Source: CAZWLY01 sp964634465
GTDB taxonomy: Bacteria > Desulfobacterota > Desulfarculia > G963662305
DNA length: 64,000 bases
Assembly (NCBI GenBank): GCA_964634465.1
Contig: CAZWLY010000002.1
Coordinates: forward strand, 62,001 to 126,000
Direction: 5' to 3'
Positions 40,996 through 49,380 of this stretch are shown here, piece by piece (position 1 is the stretch's first letter; each line of letters begins with the position of its first letter). The notes beneath the pieces were generated by a model. The model saw only the letters and a program-made list of their open reading frames with translations. It was not told the origin of the DNA and did not search any database. The translations under genes were made by a program, and so were the position numbers.

Positions 40996-41835
40996 CTAAT
41001 ACTCCTTGGGCATGCCGTTAAGCTCGGCGGTGGTAAACACCGGGCCGTCCTTGCAGACGTACTTGTCGCCGATGTTGCACCGGCCGCACATGCCGAAACC
41101 ACACTTCATCCGGTTCTCCAGAGACTGGATGATCCGCTCGGGCGGATAGCCGTTTTTCTCGAAGACCGGATAGGTGAACTTTATCATGATCGGCGGACCG
41201 CAGATGATGGCGTAGGTGTTCTCCGCCGGCGGGCACACCTGCTCGGCGATGGTCGGCACGAAGCCGATCAGGCCGTCCCAATCCGGGTGCTCCCGATCGA
41301 TGGTCAGGTGGATGTTGATGTCATCCCGCTTGGCCCACTCCTCCAGCTCCTCCCGGTACAAGAGCAGCCCCGGTTCGCGGGCGCCGTAGATGACGTGGAT
41401 GTCGCCATAATCGCCGCGATTGGCCGGGTCCAAGAGATAGACGATGGTCGATCTCAGAGTGGTGAAGGCGTAGCCGCCGCCGACGATGACCAGGTTCTTG
41501 CCCTTGAGGTCCTCCAGCGGGTACCAGTTGCCCAGCGGGCCGCGCACGCCCATGATCTCGCCCGGCTGCATGTGGTGGAGATGGGTGGTCACCAACCCGA
41601 TGCGGTTGACCGTGAACAGGAGGTGGCCCTTCTCGGTCGGGGACGAGGCGATGCCGATGGGGATCTCGCCCTTGCCGGTTACCGACAGCTCGGCGAACTG
41701 GCCCGGCTTGTACTGGAAGGCCCGCTCGTCCTCTTCGTTCAAGAAGACGAGTTTGTAGGTTCGAAGCGCCTTGTCGGTGGTGGCGACGATGACCTCTTTG
41801 ATCTTGACGGGGTAGGGCTTGAATGGATTATTCAC
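40996..41835 (-). CDS. flxA: FlxA-like FAD/NAD(P)H-binding oxidoreductase subunit
   Basis: The 279-residue protein of the ferredoxin-reductase fold resembles the sulfhydrogenase gamma subunit: FQYKPGQFAELSVTGKGEIP and GIASSPTE (FAD), VIVGGGYAFTTLRSTI and YGAREPGLLLYREEL (pyridine nucleotide), and a C-terminal [2Fe-2S] site CGFGMCGRCNIGDKYVCKDG. It feeds NAD(P)H electrons to the Hdr module, or the reverse. Gene order matches flxABCD-hdr clusters of sulfate reducers. It lies 24 bp downstream of the FlxB-like gene. Confidence 0.88.
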   Translation of the reverse strand: MNNPFKPYPVKIKEVIVATTDKALRTYKLVFLNEEDERAFQYKPGQFAELSVTGKGEIPIGIASSPTEKGHLLFTVNRIGLVTTHLHHMQPGEIMGVRGPLGNWYPLEDLKGKNLVIVGGGYAFTTLRSTIVYLLDPANRGDYGDIHVIYGAREPGLLLYREELEEWAKRDDINIHLTIDREHPDWDGLIGFVPTIAEQVCPPAENTYAIICGPPIMIKFTYPVFEKNGYPPERIIQSLENRMKCGFGMCGRCNIGDKYVCKDGPVFTTAELNGMPKEY

Positions 41836-41859
41836 CGCTGTTCTCCTTAGCCCTTAGCT

Positions 41860-42897
41860 TCAATCGCTCTTCATCCGGGCCGCAACCTCCCGGATGTCGA
41901 TGTTGACCGGACAATACAAGATGCACCGACCGCAGCCGACGCAAGACAGCTTCTTGTCGTAGCGGTTGGGGAAGTATTTCAGCTTGTGCATGAAGCGCTG
42001 TCTGAGCCGCTCCGTCTTGGTCGGCCTGGGGTTGTGACCCGAGGCGTGGAGGGTGTAGAGCGGGAACATGCACGAATCCCAGAGCCGATAGCGCTGGCCT
42101 TCGGCGCCCAGGGATTCGTCCTGGATGTCGAAGCAGTAGCAGGTCGGGCAGATGAAGGTGCACACGCCGCAATTCAAACAGCGCTCCGCCGTCTCCTCCC
42201 ACAGCGGCAGCTCGAAAAGATCCATGATCTCTTCGCCCGCCGCCTGGCCCAGCTTCAAGCCGCCGGGCATCTTGTCCCGGGCGGCCTTGCCGGCCTCGGC
42301 CGCGGCGTCCGATTGGGCCTTGTCCGCCTCGGCCATCTGATAGAGCCCGGCCACGCTCTGGCCCTTGTCGGTCAAGACCTTGACCAGGTACTCCTCGCCG
42401 AGATCGACCAACTGCAGATCCAACCCCTCCTCGCCGTGGGGATGGCCGCCCACGGCGTGGCAGAAGCAGACGTTGCAGGGCTCGTTGCAGGCCAAGCCGA
42501 TGAAGACGGTGTTGTCCCACCTGGTCTGGTAGTAGGGGCACTTGTTGGGGTTGGTCGGGTCGTTGACGAAGACCAGCCCGTTGAGCACCACCGAGCGGGC
42601 GTCGCAGGAAGACACCCCGAAGACGGCCGTCTTGCCTTCGGGCAGGACGTCGTGCATCAGGTTGCAGTCCTCCCGGGCCGGGTCGGTGGTGAAGTTGAAC
42701 ATCACCTCTTTTTGAGGATGGATGAACTTTTTGATCGACAGCCGAGTGCGGATTTTCTCCACCGGCGCGCTCTCGCCGTCCCAGGGCAGGTAGTCGGCCA
42801 CGCCGTCCTTGACGGTCGGACACCAGACTTCGTACTCACCGGCGACGGCGGCCAGGAAATCCTTCAGCTCGGCCTTCTTCAGTATCAGGTCGCTCAT
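41860..42897 (-). CDS. flxB: FlxB-like iron-sulfur subunit
   Basis: The 345-residue protein resembles the sulfhydrogenase beta subunit. It has FGVSSCDARSVVLNGLVF, a Cys-rich NEPCNVCFCHAVGGHPHG section, and two [4Fe-4S] motifs: CLNCGVCTFICPTCYCFDI and CVGCGRCILYCPVNIDIREV. It carries electrons between the FlxA flavin and the FlxD/HdrA part. An extra Ala/Lys-rich segment (KAQSDAAAEAGKAARDK) is inserted before the first ferredoxin motif. The gap to the upstream gene is 21 bp. Confidence 0.88.
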   Translation of the reverse strand: MSDLILKKAELKDFLAAVAGEYEVWCPTVKDGVADYLPWDGESAPVEKIRTRLSIKKFIHPQKEVMFNFTTDPAREDCNLMHDVLPEGKTAVFGVSSCDARSVVLNGLVFVNDPTNPNKCPYYQTRWDNTVFIGLACNEPCNVCFCHAVGGHPHGEEGLDLQLVDLGEEYLVKVLTDKGQSVAGLYQMAEADKAQSDAAAEAGKAARDKMPGGLKLGQAAGEEIMDLFELPLWEETAERCLNCGVCTFICPTCYCFDIQDESLGAEGQRYRLWDSCMFPLYTLHASGHNPRPTKTERLRQRFMHKLKYFPNRYDKKLSCVGCGRCILYCPVNIDIREVAARMKSD

Positions 42898-42918
42898 GAT
42901 CTCATCTCCCCAGGGCCG

Positions 42919-43884
42919 TCACTTGATGATGAAGTCTTCGGGATCGTCCGGGGTGAAGACGCTCATCGGCGGGATCGCCTTCGGGTCCAGCCCGGCCTCG
43001 TAGCCGTAGGCTTCCTGGATGTCTTTCTCCAGCTTCCGGGTCAGCAGCCTGACCGGGATTCCCACCGGGCAGGCCGACTCGCAAGCGCCGCAGTCGGTGC
43101 AGCGGCCGGCGCAGTGGAAGGCTCGGAGAAAATGGTACAGCAACGTTTCCGACTCGTCGATGGACTTGCCCAGCCACTGGGGCCGGCTCTCATCGACGAA
43201 GCACTGGTTGCAGTAGCAGAGCGGACAGGCGTTTCGACAGGCGTAGCAGCGGATGCAGCTCGAAAAGAGCTCCCTGAAGTACTCCTGTCGCTCGGCCGGG
43301 CTCAGGGCCTCGATCTCCCGGACGCGCTCGTCCTTGTCCTTGTCCGGCTCGTCGGCGGTCTTGTCGGCCATCCAGATATCGCACACCACCGGGTTGTGGT
43401 AGCGGCAGGTGGCGCAGGAGTCTCTGAGCATATCGGCCCGTTTCAGTTTCTTCTCGAAGCCCGGTCCCTTGACCAGCACCTCGCCGCCGTTGACCTCGAC
43501 CTCGGTGATCTCGAAGTCCTTGACCCCGGCCGCCTTTCTGATCTTGTCGGCGTCGAGCATACCCTTGGACGGCACGCCCAGCACCGTCACCTGCTCGTCG
43601 AGGTCGATCTGGTTTTCGATGTGGTGGACGACCAGGTTTCTCGACACGCAGCCCTGGGCCACCACAGCGAATTTGGTCTGGGAGCGGCGGGGGACGAAGT
43701 TGGCCAGGTTCATGACGCAGAAGTCGTCCCACCAAAGCTCGTCCGCCTCCTCGGGGGTGCGGGCGACAAAGGGCGGCGACATCATCGGGATGGAGCCCCG
43801 GCGAAAGCCGTAAACGGCCTCCACTTTGCCCTGGCTCAAGAGTTCCTTGGCCGTTTGCCGAATCTTTTCTACGATCGGATCCAT
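42919..43884 (-). CDS. flxC: FlxC-like iron-sulfur subunit
   Basis: The 321-residue protein is of the F420-hydrogenase/formate-dehydrogenase beta type: VAQGCVSRNLVVHHIENQID and VLGVPSKGMLDADK. It then has DSCATCRYHNPVVCDIW, SSCIRCYACRNACPLCYC and CTDCGACESACPVGIPVRLL, enough Cys for two [4Fe-4S] clusters and a further metal site. ATG 43884 is 2 bp after the MvhD stop; a longer frame to 44286 is in the wrong place. Assigned as FlxC by order. Confidence 0.78.
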   Translation of the reverse strand: MDPIVEKIRQTAKELLSQGKVEAVYGFRRGSIPMMSPPFVARTPEEADELWWDDFCVMNLANFVPRRSQTKFAVVAQGCVSRNLVVHHIENQIDLDEQVTVLGVPSKGMLDADKIRKAAGVKDFEITEVEVNGGEVLVKGPGFEKKLKRADMLRDSCATCRYHNPVVCDIWMADKTADEPDKDKDERVREIEALSPAERQEYFRELFSSCIRCYACRNACPLCYCNQCFVDESRPQWLGKSIDESETLLYHFLRAFHCAGRCTDCGACESACPVGIPVRLLTRKLEKDIQEAYGYEAGLDPKAIPPMSVFTPDDPEDFIIK

Positions 43885-43886
43885 CG

Positions 43887-44321
43887 TCAGGCCACCTTGT
43901 CGAACGGAGCTTTTTTCAAGTAATCGGCCGGCCCCAAGGCGCTGACCGCCTCGACGACCTTCTTGGCCGTCTCGGCGAACTTCTCGGCCTCGGCGGACGA
44001 AATCCAGGAGAAGTGGAGCCGTCCCGGCTCCAGCCCCATGTACTCCAGCAGGTTTTTGACGGCGGAAAACTTCCGCCGGGCGAGCAAATTGCCACTGATG
44101 TAGTGGCAGTCGCCCGGGTGTCAGCCGGAGACCCAGACGCCGTTGGCCCCGTTCAGGAACGCCTTCAGGATGAACTTGGGGCTCATCCGGCCGGTGCAGG
44201 GGATGCGGACCACCCGGATGTTGGCCGGATAGGCCATCCGGCTCACCCCGGCCAGGTCCGCCGCCCCGTAGGAGCACCAGTTGCACAGGAATGATACGAT
44301 CTTAGGCTCGAACTCGCTCAT
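43887..44321 (-). CDS. mvhD: MvhD/FlxD-type delta subunit, selenoprotein, Sec67
   Basis: The 144-residue [2Fe-2S] protein links the electron-input module to HdrA. It has VSFLCNWCSYGAADLAG, YPANIRVVRIPCTGRM and FILKAFLNGANGVWVSG, then TGA, then HPGDCHYISGNLLARRKF and GLEPGRLHFSWISSAEA. All these blocks are continuous in one frame if the TGA (44121-44123) is read as Sec; relatives have Cys there (SGCHPGDCHY). The methanococcal relative VhuD is a known selenoprotein, which supports this. A hairpin with a 7-bp perfect stem lies 12 nt after the TGA and is extended by a second 6-bp outer stem starting 5 nt after it. 29 bp separate it from hdrA. Confidence 0.9.
44078..44115 (-). promoter_or_regulatory. 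SECIS-like hairpin of mvhD
   Basis: On the minus strand: GGGCGA-C-TGCCACT, loop ACATC, AGTGGCA-ATTTGC-TCGCCC. Both stems are perfect. The loop lacks the usual GG, so the element is less standard than the other two. Confidence 0.4.
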
Positions 44322-44350
44322 GCCGTTTCCCTTTTGGCCCGATTGGCCGG

Positions 44351-47300
44351 CTAAACATTCTCGATTTGAGAGAACACTTCCGCGTCGGTGAAGCCCAGAA
44401 GCTGCGGCGCGCCGGACCGACACGAGGCGACGCAGACGCCGCAGCCTTTGCACAGGGCTTCGTTGACCTGGGCTTTATTGTCGTCGTTCCAGGCGATGGC
44501 CTGGTACGGGCAGACCTCAATGCACACCCCGCAGGAGACGCACTTGGTCTGGTCGATTTCGGAAACCACGCCGCCGACGTCGATGACTCCCTTGGCCAGA
44601 ACGGTCAGGGCCCTGGACACGGCGGCCTGGGCCTGGGCGATGGACTCCTCCAGCGGCTTGGGGTAGTGGGCCAGGCCGGCCAGGAAGACGCCGTCGGTGG
44701 CGAAGTCGACCGGGCGCAGCTTCTGGTGGGCCTCCAGGAACCACCCGTCCTCGTCCAGCGGGACCTTGAACATCTGGGCCAGTTCCTCGTCCCGGTTGGA
44801 GACGATGGCCGAGGCCAAGGAGACGTAGTCGGCCGGGATCAGAAGCTCCCTGCCCAAGACGTGATCCCTGACCTTGACCTTGATCTCGTCGCCGTCTTTG
44901 ATCACCTCGGGCTTGTGGTCCAGATCGTAGCGGATGAAGATGACGCCCTTCTGCCGGGCCTCGCGATAGAGGAGCTCCCGCGGGCCGTAGGTCCTGATGT
45001 CCCGGTAGATGATGAAGACGTCCATCTCCGGGTTCATCTCCTTGAGGGCCAGGGCCGACTCCACCGAGTGGGTGCAGCAGACCTTGGAGCAGTAAGGCCG
45101 CTCGTCGTTGCGCGAGCCGACGCACTGGATGAAGACCGCGCTCTTGGCGTCCTTGAACTCGTCGGGCCCGGCTTTGAGCTTGGCGTCCATCTCGTGGGCG
45201 GTCAAGACCCGTTCGTCCTGACCGTAGAGGTACTCCTCGGGCTTGAGCTCCTTGGCGCCGGTGGCGATGATGGCCACGCCGTGCTCGATGACCTCCTGAC
45301 CCGAGCCGCCGGAGACGGTCGTCTTGAAGTTGCCGACGAAGCCGTCGACCATCTCGATCTCGGTCGAGAGGTGGACGAAGAGGTTGTCCTGGGCCTCGAC
45401 CTTGGCGATCAACTCGTCGAGGTAGTCGGCGACGAGTTCCCCTTGGCTGGTCTTGTAGAGGTTCAAGGCGTTGCCGCCCAGCTTGTCGCTCTTTTCGATG
45501 AGGTGGACCGGGTGCCCTTGCTGGGCCAGAGCCAGGGCGGCGTTCATGCCGGCCACGCCGCCGCCGATGACCAGGGCGGTCTGATTGACACTCAAGCTCG
45601 TTTCGGTCAGCGGCTCCAGGAGCGCCACCTTGGCCACGGCCATCCGGACCAGGTCCTTGGCCTTTTCAGTGGCCTTCTCCGGCGAGTCGGCGTGGACCCA
45701 GGAGTCCTGGTTTCTGATGTTGGCCATCTCGAAGAGGTACTTGTTCAGCCCGGCGTCGATGAGCGTCTCCCTGAAGAGCGGCTCGTGGGTCCGGGGCGTA
45801 CAGGCCGCGACCACGACCCGGGTCAGGCCCTTGTCCTTGATGACCTCCTTCATCTTGTCCTGGGTGTCCTGGGAGCAGGAGAACAGGTTGCGCTCCACGT
45901 ACTCGACGTAGGGCAGGCTCTGGGCGTAGTCGGCCACGGCTTCGACATCGACCACGCCGGCGATGTTGATTCCGCAGTGGCAGATGAAGACGCCGATCCG
46001 GGGCGGCTCGCCGACGACGTTGGTCTCGGCCGGGATCTCCTTGGTCTTGGTCAGGCTGCCCCGGGCCGAAGACAGTTTGTTGCCGGCGGCGCAGGCCGCG
46101 GCCGAGGCCTCCATGACCGAGATGGGGATGTCCTTCGGGCTGTTGAACGCGCCGCAGACGTAGACGCCCGGCCGGCTGGTGGCCACCGGCTCGAAGGTGG
46201 AGGTGGCGGTGAACAGGTGCTCGTCCAGCTCGATGCCCAGCCTCCGGCCCAGTTCGGCCACCTCCGGCGGGGTCTCCAACCCGACCGAGAGCACGATCAG
46301 GTCGAACTCTTCCTCCTCGATCCGGCCGTCCTCGGTGGAGTAGCGAATCTTCAAATTGTCGTTCTCGGCCGGGTCGATGGTGTGAATCCGGGATCGGACG
46401 AAGTTCACCCCCTCGGCCTGGGCCTTGTTGTAGTACTTCTCGAAGTCCTTGCCGTAGGTGCGCATGTCCATGAAGAAGATGGACACGTCCAGATCGCTCT
46501 TGGAATGCTCCATGGCGATGGTCGCTTCCTTGACGGCGTACATGCAGCACACCGAGGAGCAGTAGGCGTGATCGCAGGCGTTCAAGTCCCGCGAGCCGAC
46601 GCACTGCAGGAAGGCGATCCGCCTCGGCTCGGCCTCGTCCGAGGGCCTGACCAAGTGGCCCAGCCAGGGGCCGGAGGCGGCCAGAATCCGCTCGAACTCG
46701 ATGGCGGAGACCACGTTGGGCAACTGGGCGTAGGCGTAGGTGTCGTAGGGCGTCGGGTCGAAGGCTGCGAAACCAGGGGCCAGGATGACCGAGCCGACGT
46801 TGATCTTGTGCTCCACCGGCTGCTGCTCGAAATCCACCGCGCCGGTGGGGCAGAACTTCTGGCAGGCCCGACATTTGCCCTTCAAGAAGTAGAGACAATT
46901 CTCCTTGTCGATGGCGTACTTCAGCGGTACGGCCTGGGCATAGGGGACGTAGGCCGCCTTGCGCTTGTCCAGGCCCTCGTTGTACTCGCTGGAGACCTTC
47001 TTCGGGCACCGGTTGGCGCACTCGCCGCAGGCGATGCACTTGTCCTTGTCGATGTAGCGGGGCTGCTCGACCACGGTCGCGATGAAATCGCCTTCCTCGC
47101 CCTCGAGGTTAGTCAGTTCTGACAGGGTCAGAAGCTCGATGTTGATGTGCCGGCCGACCTCGACCAGCTTGGGCGAGATAATTCACATCGCGCAGTCGTT
47201 GGTCGGGAAGGTCTTGTCCAGTTGAGACATGACCCCCCCGATGGCCGCCGACCGCTCCACCAGGTAGACGTAGTAACCGGAATCCGCCAAGTCCAGGGCG

Positions 47301-47365
47301 GCCTGCATTCCGGCGATGCCGCCGCCGACGACCATTACCGATCCAACGGTTTTTTGGCTGCTCAT
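44351..47365 (-). CDS. hdrA: Heterodisulfide reductase subunit A-like flavoprotein, selenoprotein, Sec61
   Basis: The 1004-residue product is the flavin-bifurcating core. Residues 8-44 bind FAD (VMVVGGGIAGMQAALDLADS). Residues 50-72 read DKTFPTNDCAM-Sec-IISPKLVEVG, where HdrA proteins have CAMCxxSPK. A ferredoxin motif (CIACGECANRCP) follows at about 106, then a second large FAD domain from about 600 (ALVIGGGVAGMNAALALAQQ) and C-terminal CVSCGVCIEVCP and CKGCGVCVASCRSG. The in-frame TGA (47183-47185) splits it into 60-residue and 907-residue pieces if read as stop. Its size and repeated flavin half are those of the long HdrA type. First gene of the operon, with a promoter 80 bp upstream. Confidence 0.92.
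47149..47168 (-). promoter_or_regulatory. SECIS-like hairpin of hdrA
   Basis: GCUGGUC, loop GAGGUC, GGCCGGC: 7 bp with two G-U pairs, starting 14 nt after the UGA. The GGUC in the loop is like that of the E. coli fdhF element. Confidence 0.55.
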
Positions 47366-47384
47366 ATTGGCTCCCGCACGATTA

Positions 47385-47396
47385 TGAAATATTTCA
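47385..47396 (-). promoter_or_regulatory. 12-bp palindrome in the hdrA leader
   Basis: TGAAATATTTCA, perfect, extended on the minus strand to AGTGAAATATTTCATA. It lies about 50 bp downstream of the -10 and 20 bp before the start codon. It resembles Rex-type (TTGTGAA...TTCACAA) or Crp/Fnr-type sites, so a redox-sensing repressor is possible. Confidence 0.4.
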
Positions 47397-47445
47397 CTAT
47401 TAGCCGTTACATCAAAGTGAGGCGGCTCCCACGCCCCCTCAGCGC

Positions 47446-47475
47446 ATATTACGCTTGGCCGAAAAAAGATGTCAA
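47446..47475 (-). promoter_or_regulatory. Sigma70-type promoter of the Flx-Hdr operon
   Basis: On the minus strand: TTGACA, 18-bp spacer, TAATAT. It lies 80 bp before hdrA and directly after pyrR, so the operon is transcribed separately from pyrR. Confidence 0.65.
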
Positions 47476-47479
47476 GGGT

Positions 47480-48040
47480 TCATGTCCGCTGGCTGTAACC
47501 CTTGATTAAAGTCACCTCGTCCCTATCGTCGCTCTCGGTGAGTCGAACGTTCACCAGGTCGTCCTTGTGGGTCTCGGTGGTCAGCCCCACGAAGTTGGCG
47601 CAGATGGGCAGCTCGCGGTGACCGCGATCGACCAGAACGAGGAGTTCTATTCTCCGGGGGCGGCCGAAATCGATCAGGGCGTCCAGGGCGGCGCGGACGG
47701 TCCGGCCGGTATAGAGGACGTCGTCCACCAACAACACGTCCTTGTCATCAATGGAGAAGGGGATATCGGTCTTACCCACCCGGGGGATGGTCGTCGCCCG
47801 AGTCCAGTCGTCGCGATAGAGGTTGATGTCGATGATGCCGGCCGGCACCTCCGTGCCCAGCAGGCCGTCGAGCCTCTCTTTGAGGCGCAGGGCCAGGAAG
47901 GCGCCGCCGGTTCTGATGCCGACCAGAACCAGCGAGGAGTTGCCGTTGTGGCTCCGGGCGATCTCCGAAGCCAGGCGGTCCAGGGTTTCGGCCATCTCCG
48001 GGCCGGTCAAGAGAACAACGGCTGACTCAGTTGCGGCCAT
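47480..48040 (-). CDS. pyrR: Bifunctional pyr regulator / uracil phosphoribosyltransferase
   Basis: The 186-residue phosphoribosyltransferase has the PRPP motif VLLVDDVLYTGRTVRAAL, GIRTGGAFLALRL, INLYRDD and LVDRGHRELPICANFVG, all PyrR marks. PyrR senses UMP and binds attenuator RNA of pyrimidine genes; none of these is in the window. The start at 48040 gives the family length; a frame to 48127 is too long. Upstream lies the ApgM-like gene after 150 bp. Confidence 0.94.
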   Translation of the reverse strand: MAATESAVVLLTGPEMAETLDRLASEIARSHNGNSSLVLVGIRTGGAFLALRLKERLDGLLGTEVPAGIIDINLYRDDWTRATTIPRVGKTDIPFSIDDKDVLLVDDVLYTGRTVRAALDALIDFGRPRRIELLVLVDRGHRELPICANFVGLTTETHKDDLVNVRLTESDDRDEVTLIKGYSQRT

Positions 48041-48192
48041 CGAACTTCGGACCTCCAACCGGGGCCTTGTCGGCCTTGACTCGAAAGATAAAAACAAGCC
48101 ATAAACGGCCCGATTTGTCAAGCCCAATGGCCTCAGGTTGGGTTTGGGCGGTCATCTGGGCCGAAATATGGTGTATTTTCCGCTGGAAGACC

Positions 48193-49380
48193 CTAGTCGG
48201 CCAAGAGCCGTTCCAGCAGCCCGTGGGCCGGGCCGAAGTCCTCGCCCTCGGCCGCACTCGCCTCGCAGTAGGCCGGGGCGGCTCCCCAGGCCCGCCGGCT
48301 GTCGTAGAAGAGCACCGGCACCGGCTCGGGGGTGTGGGTCATCACCTCCAGCGGGGTGAAGTGGTCGCAGGCCAAAAGCACCCTGAAGTCGTCCAGTCGG
48401 CCGAGACCCTCGACCAGCGGCCCGACCACCCGGGCGTCGAAGTCCTCGATGGCCTTGATCTTGTTTTCCAGGACGCCGGTGTGGCCGGCTTCGTCCGGGG
48501 CTTCGACGTGGAGGTAGAGGAAGTCCATTTCGGCCAGGGCCTTCAAACCCGCCTCGACCTTGCCGGCGTAATTGGTATCCAGCCAGCCGGTGGCGCCGGC
48601 GACTTCGATGGGTTCCAGCCCGGCGTAGACGCCCAGCCCCTTGAGGAGATCGACCGCCGAGATGACCGCGCCCGAGACGCCGAAGCGCTCGGCCATGGTG
48701 GCCAGTTTGGGCGGTTTGCCCTGGCCCCAGAGCCAGATCGAGGTCGGCGGGTTGGAAAGACCCGCCTCGGCGGCCGCCTTGGCCAGCACGTCCCAGGACT
48801 TGACGGTCAATTCGAACAGGTCCGGCGAGTCGACCGCCAGCTTGTCCAACTGCTCGGCCACCACCCGGCCGGTCAGGTCGTGGGGCGGGGTCAGTTCGAG
48901 GTCCTCCCGGCCGCCCGTCCAGACCAGAAGGTGGCGGTACGAGGTGCCGGGATGGAAGGTGAACCGCCCGTCGCCCAGAGCTTCTTGCAAGGCCAGGACC
49001 AGGGGCCGGGCGGCCTCGGTGGTGATGTGGCCCGAGGCGTAGTCGGTCATTTCAGGGCGGCCCGATTCGTCCCGGCCGAGGATGACCAGGTTGCAGCGGA
49101 AGGCGACCTCTTCGTCGCCGAGGTCGATGCCCAGGCTGGCCGCCTCCAAGGGCGCCCGGCCGGTGTGATGGACGGTCGGATCGTAGCCCATCAGCGACAG
49201 ATTGGCCACGTCCGAGCCCGGCTCCATGCCCGGCGGGATGGTTCGGGACAGACCGATGAGCCCGCTTCGGGCCAACCGGTCCATGTTGGGAGTGGCCGCC
49301 GCCTGGAGGGGAGTCCGGCCGTCGAGTTCCGGCCGGGGATAGTCGCCCATGCCGTCGCCGATCAAAACGACGTGCTTCAC
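48193..49380 (-). CDS. ApgM-type phosphoglycerate-mutase-like protein, probable homoserine kinase
   Basis: The 395-residue alkaline-phosphatase-superfamily protein has HVVLIGDGMGDYPRPELDGR, PNMDRLARSG, PGSDVANLSLMGYDP (Ser nucleophile) and ACDHFTPLEV, the metal ligands of cofactor-independent phosphoglycerate mutase, archaeal type. It overlaps hom by 4 bp and sits in an alaC-hom unit with no thrB. A subfamily next to hom has been proposed as the homoserine kinase of bacteria without ThrB; this context fits. The alternative is ordinary glycolytic mutase. Confidence 0.85.
   Translation of the reverse strand: MKHVVLIGDGMGDYPRPELDGRTPLQAAATPNMDRLARSGLIGLSRTIPPGMEPGSDVANLSLMGYDPTVHHTGRAPLEAASLGIDLGDEEVAFRCNLVILGRDESGRPEMTDYASGHITTEAARPLVLALQEALGDGRFTFHPGTSYRHLLVWTGGREDLELTPPHDLTGRVVAEQLDKLAVDSPDLFELTVKSWDVLAKAAAEAGLSNPPTSIWLWGQGKPPKLATMAERFGVSGAVISAVDLLKGLGVYAGLEPIEVAGATGWLDTNYAGKVEAGLKALAEMDFLYLHVEAPDEAGHTGVLENKIKAIEDFDARVVGPLVEGLGRLDDFRVLLACDHFTPLEVMTHTPEPVPVLFYDSRRAWGAAPAYCEASAAEGEDFGPAHGLLERLLAD

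Noticed and set aside
44366..47122. 918-residue open frame on the plus strand
   Set aside because: Antisense shadow of hdrA; Gly/Asp/Val/Leu-rich composition caused by high GC, no motif or start signal.
47183..47185. Stop codon splitting hdrA into two genes or a pseudogene
   Set aside because: Both sides are fully conserved and in one frame, the position is a known Cys/Sec site, and two other genes in the operon show the same pattern. Selenocysteine is the simplest explanation.
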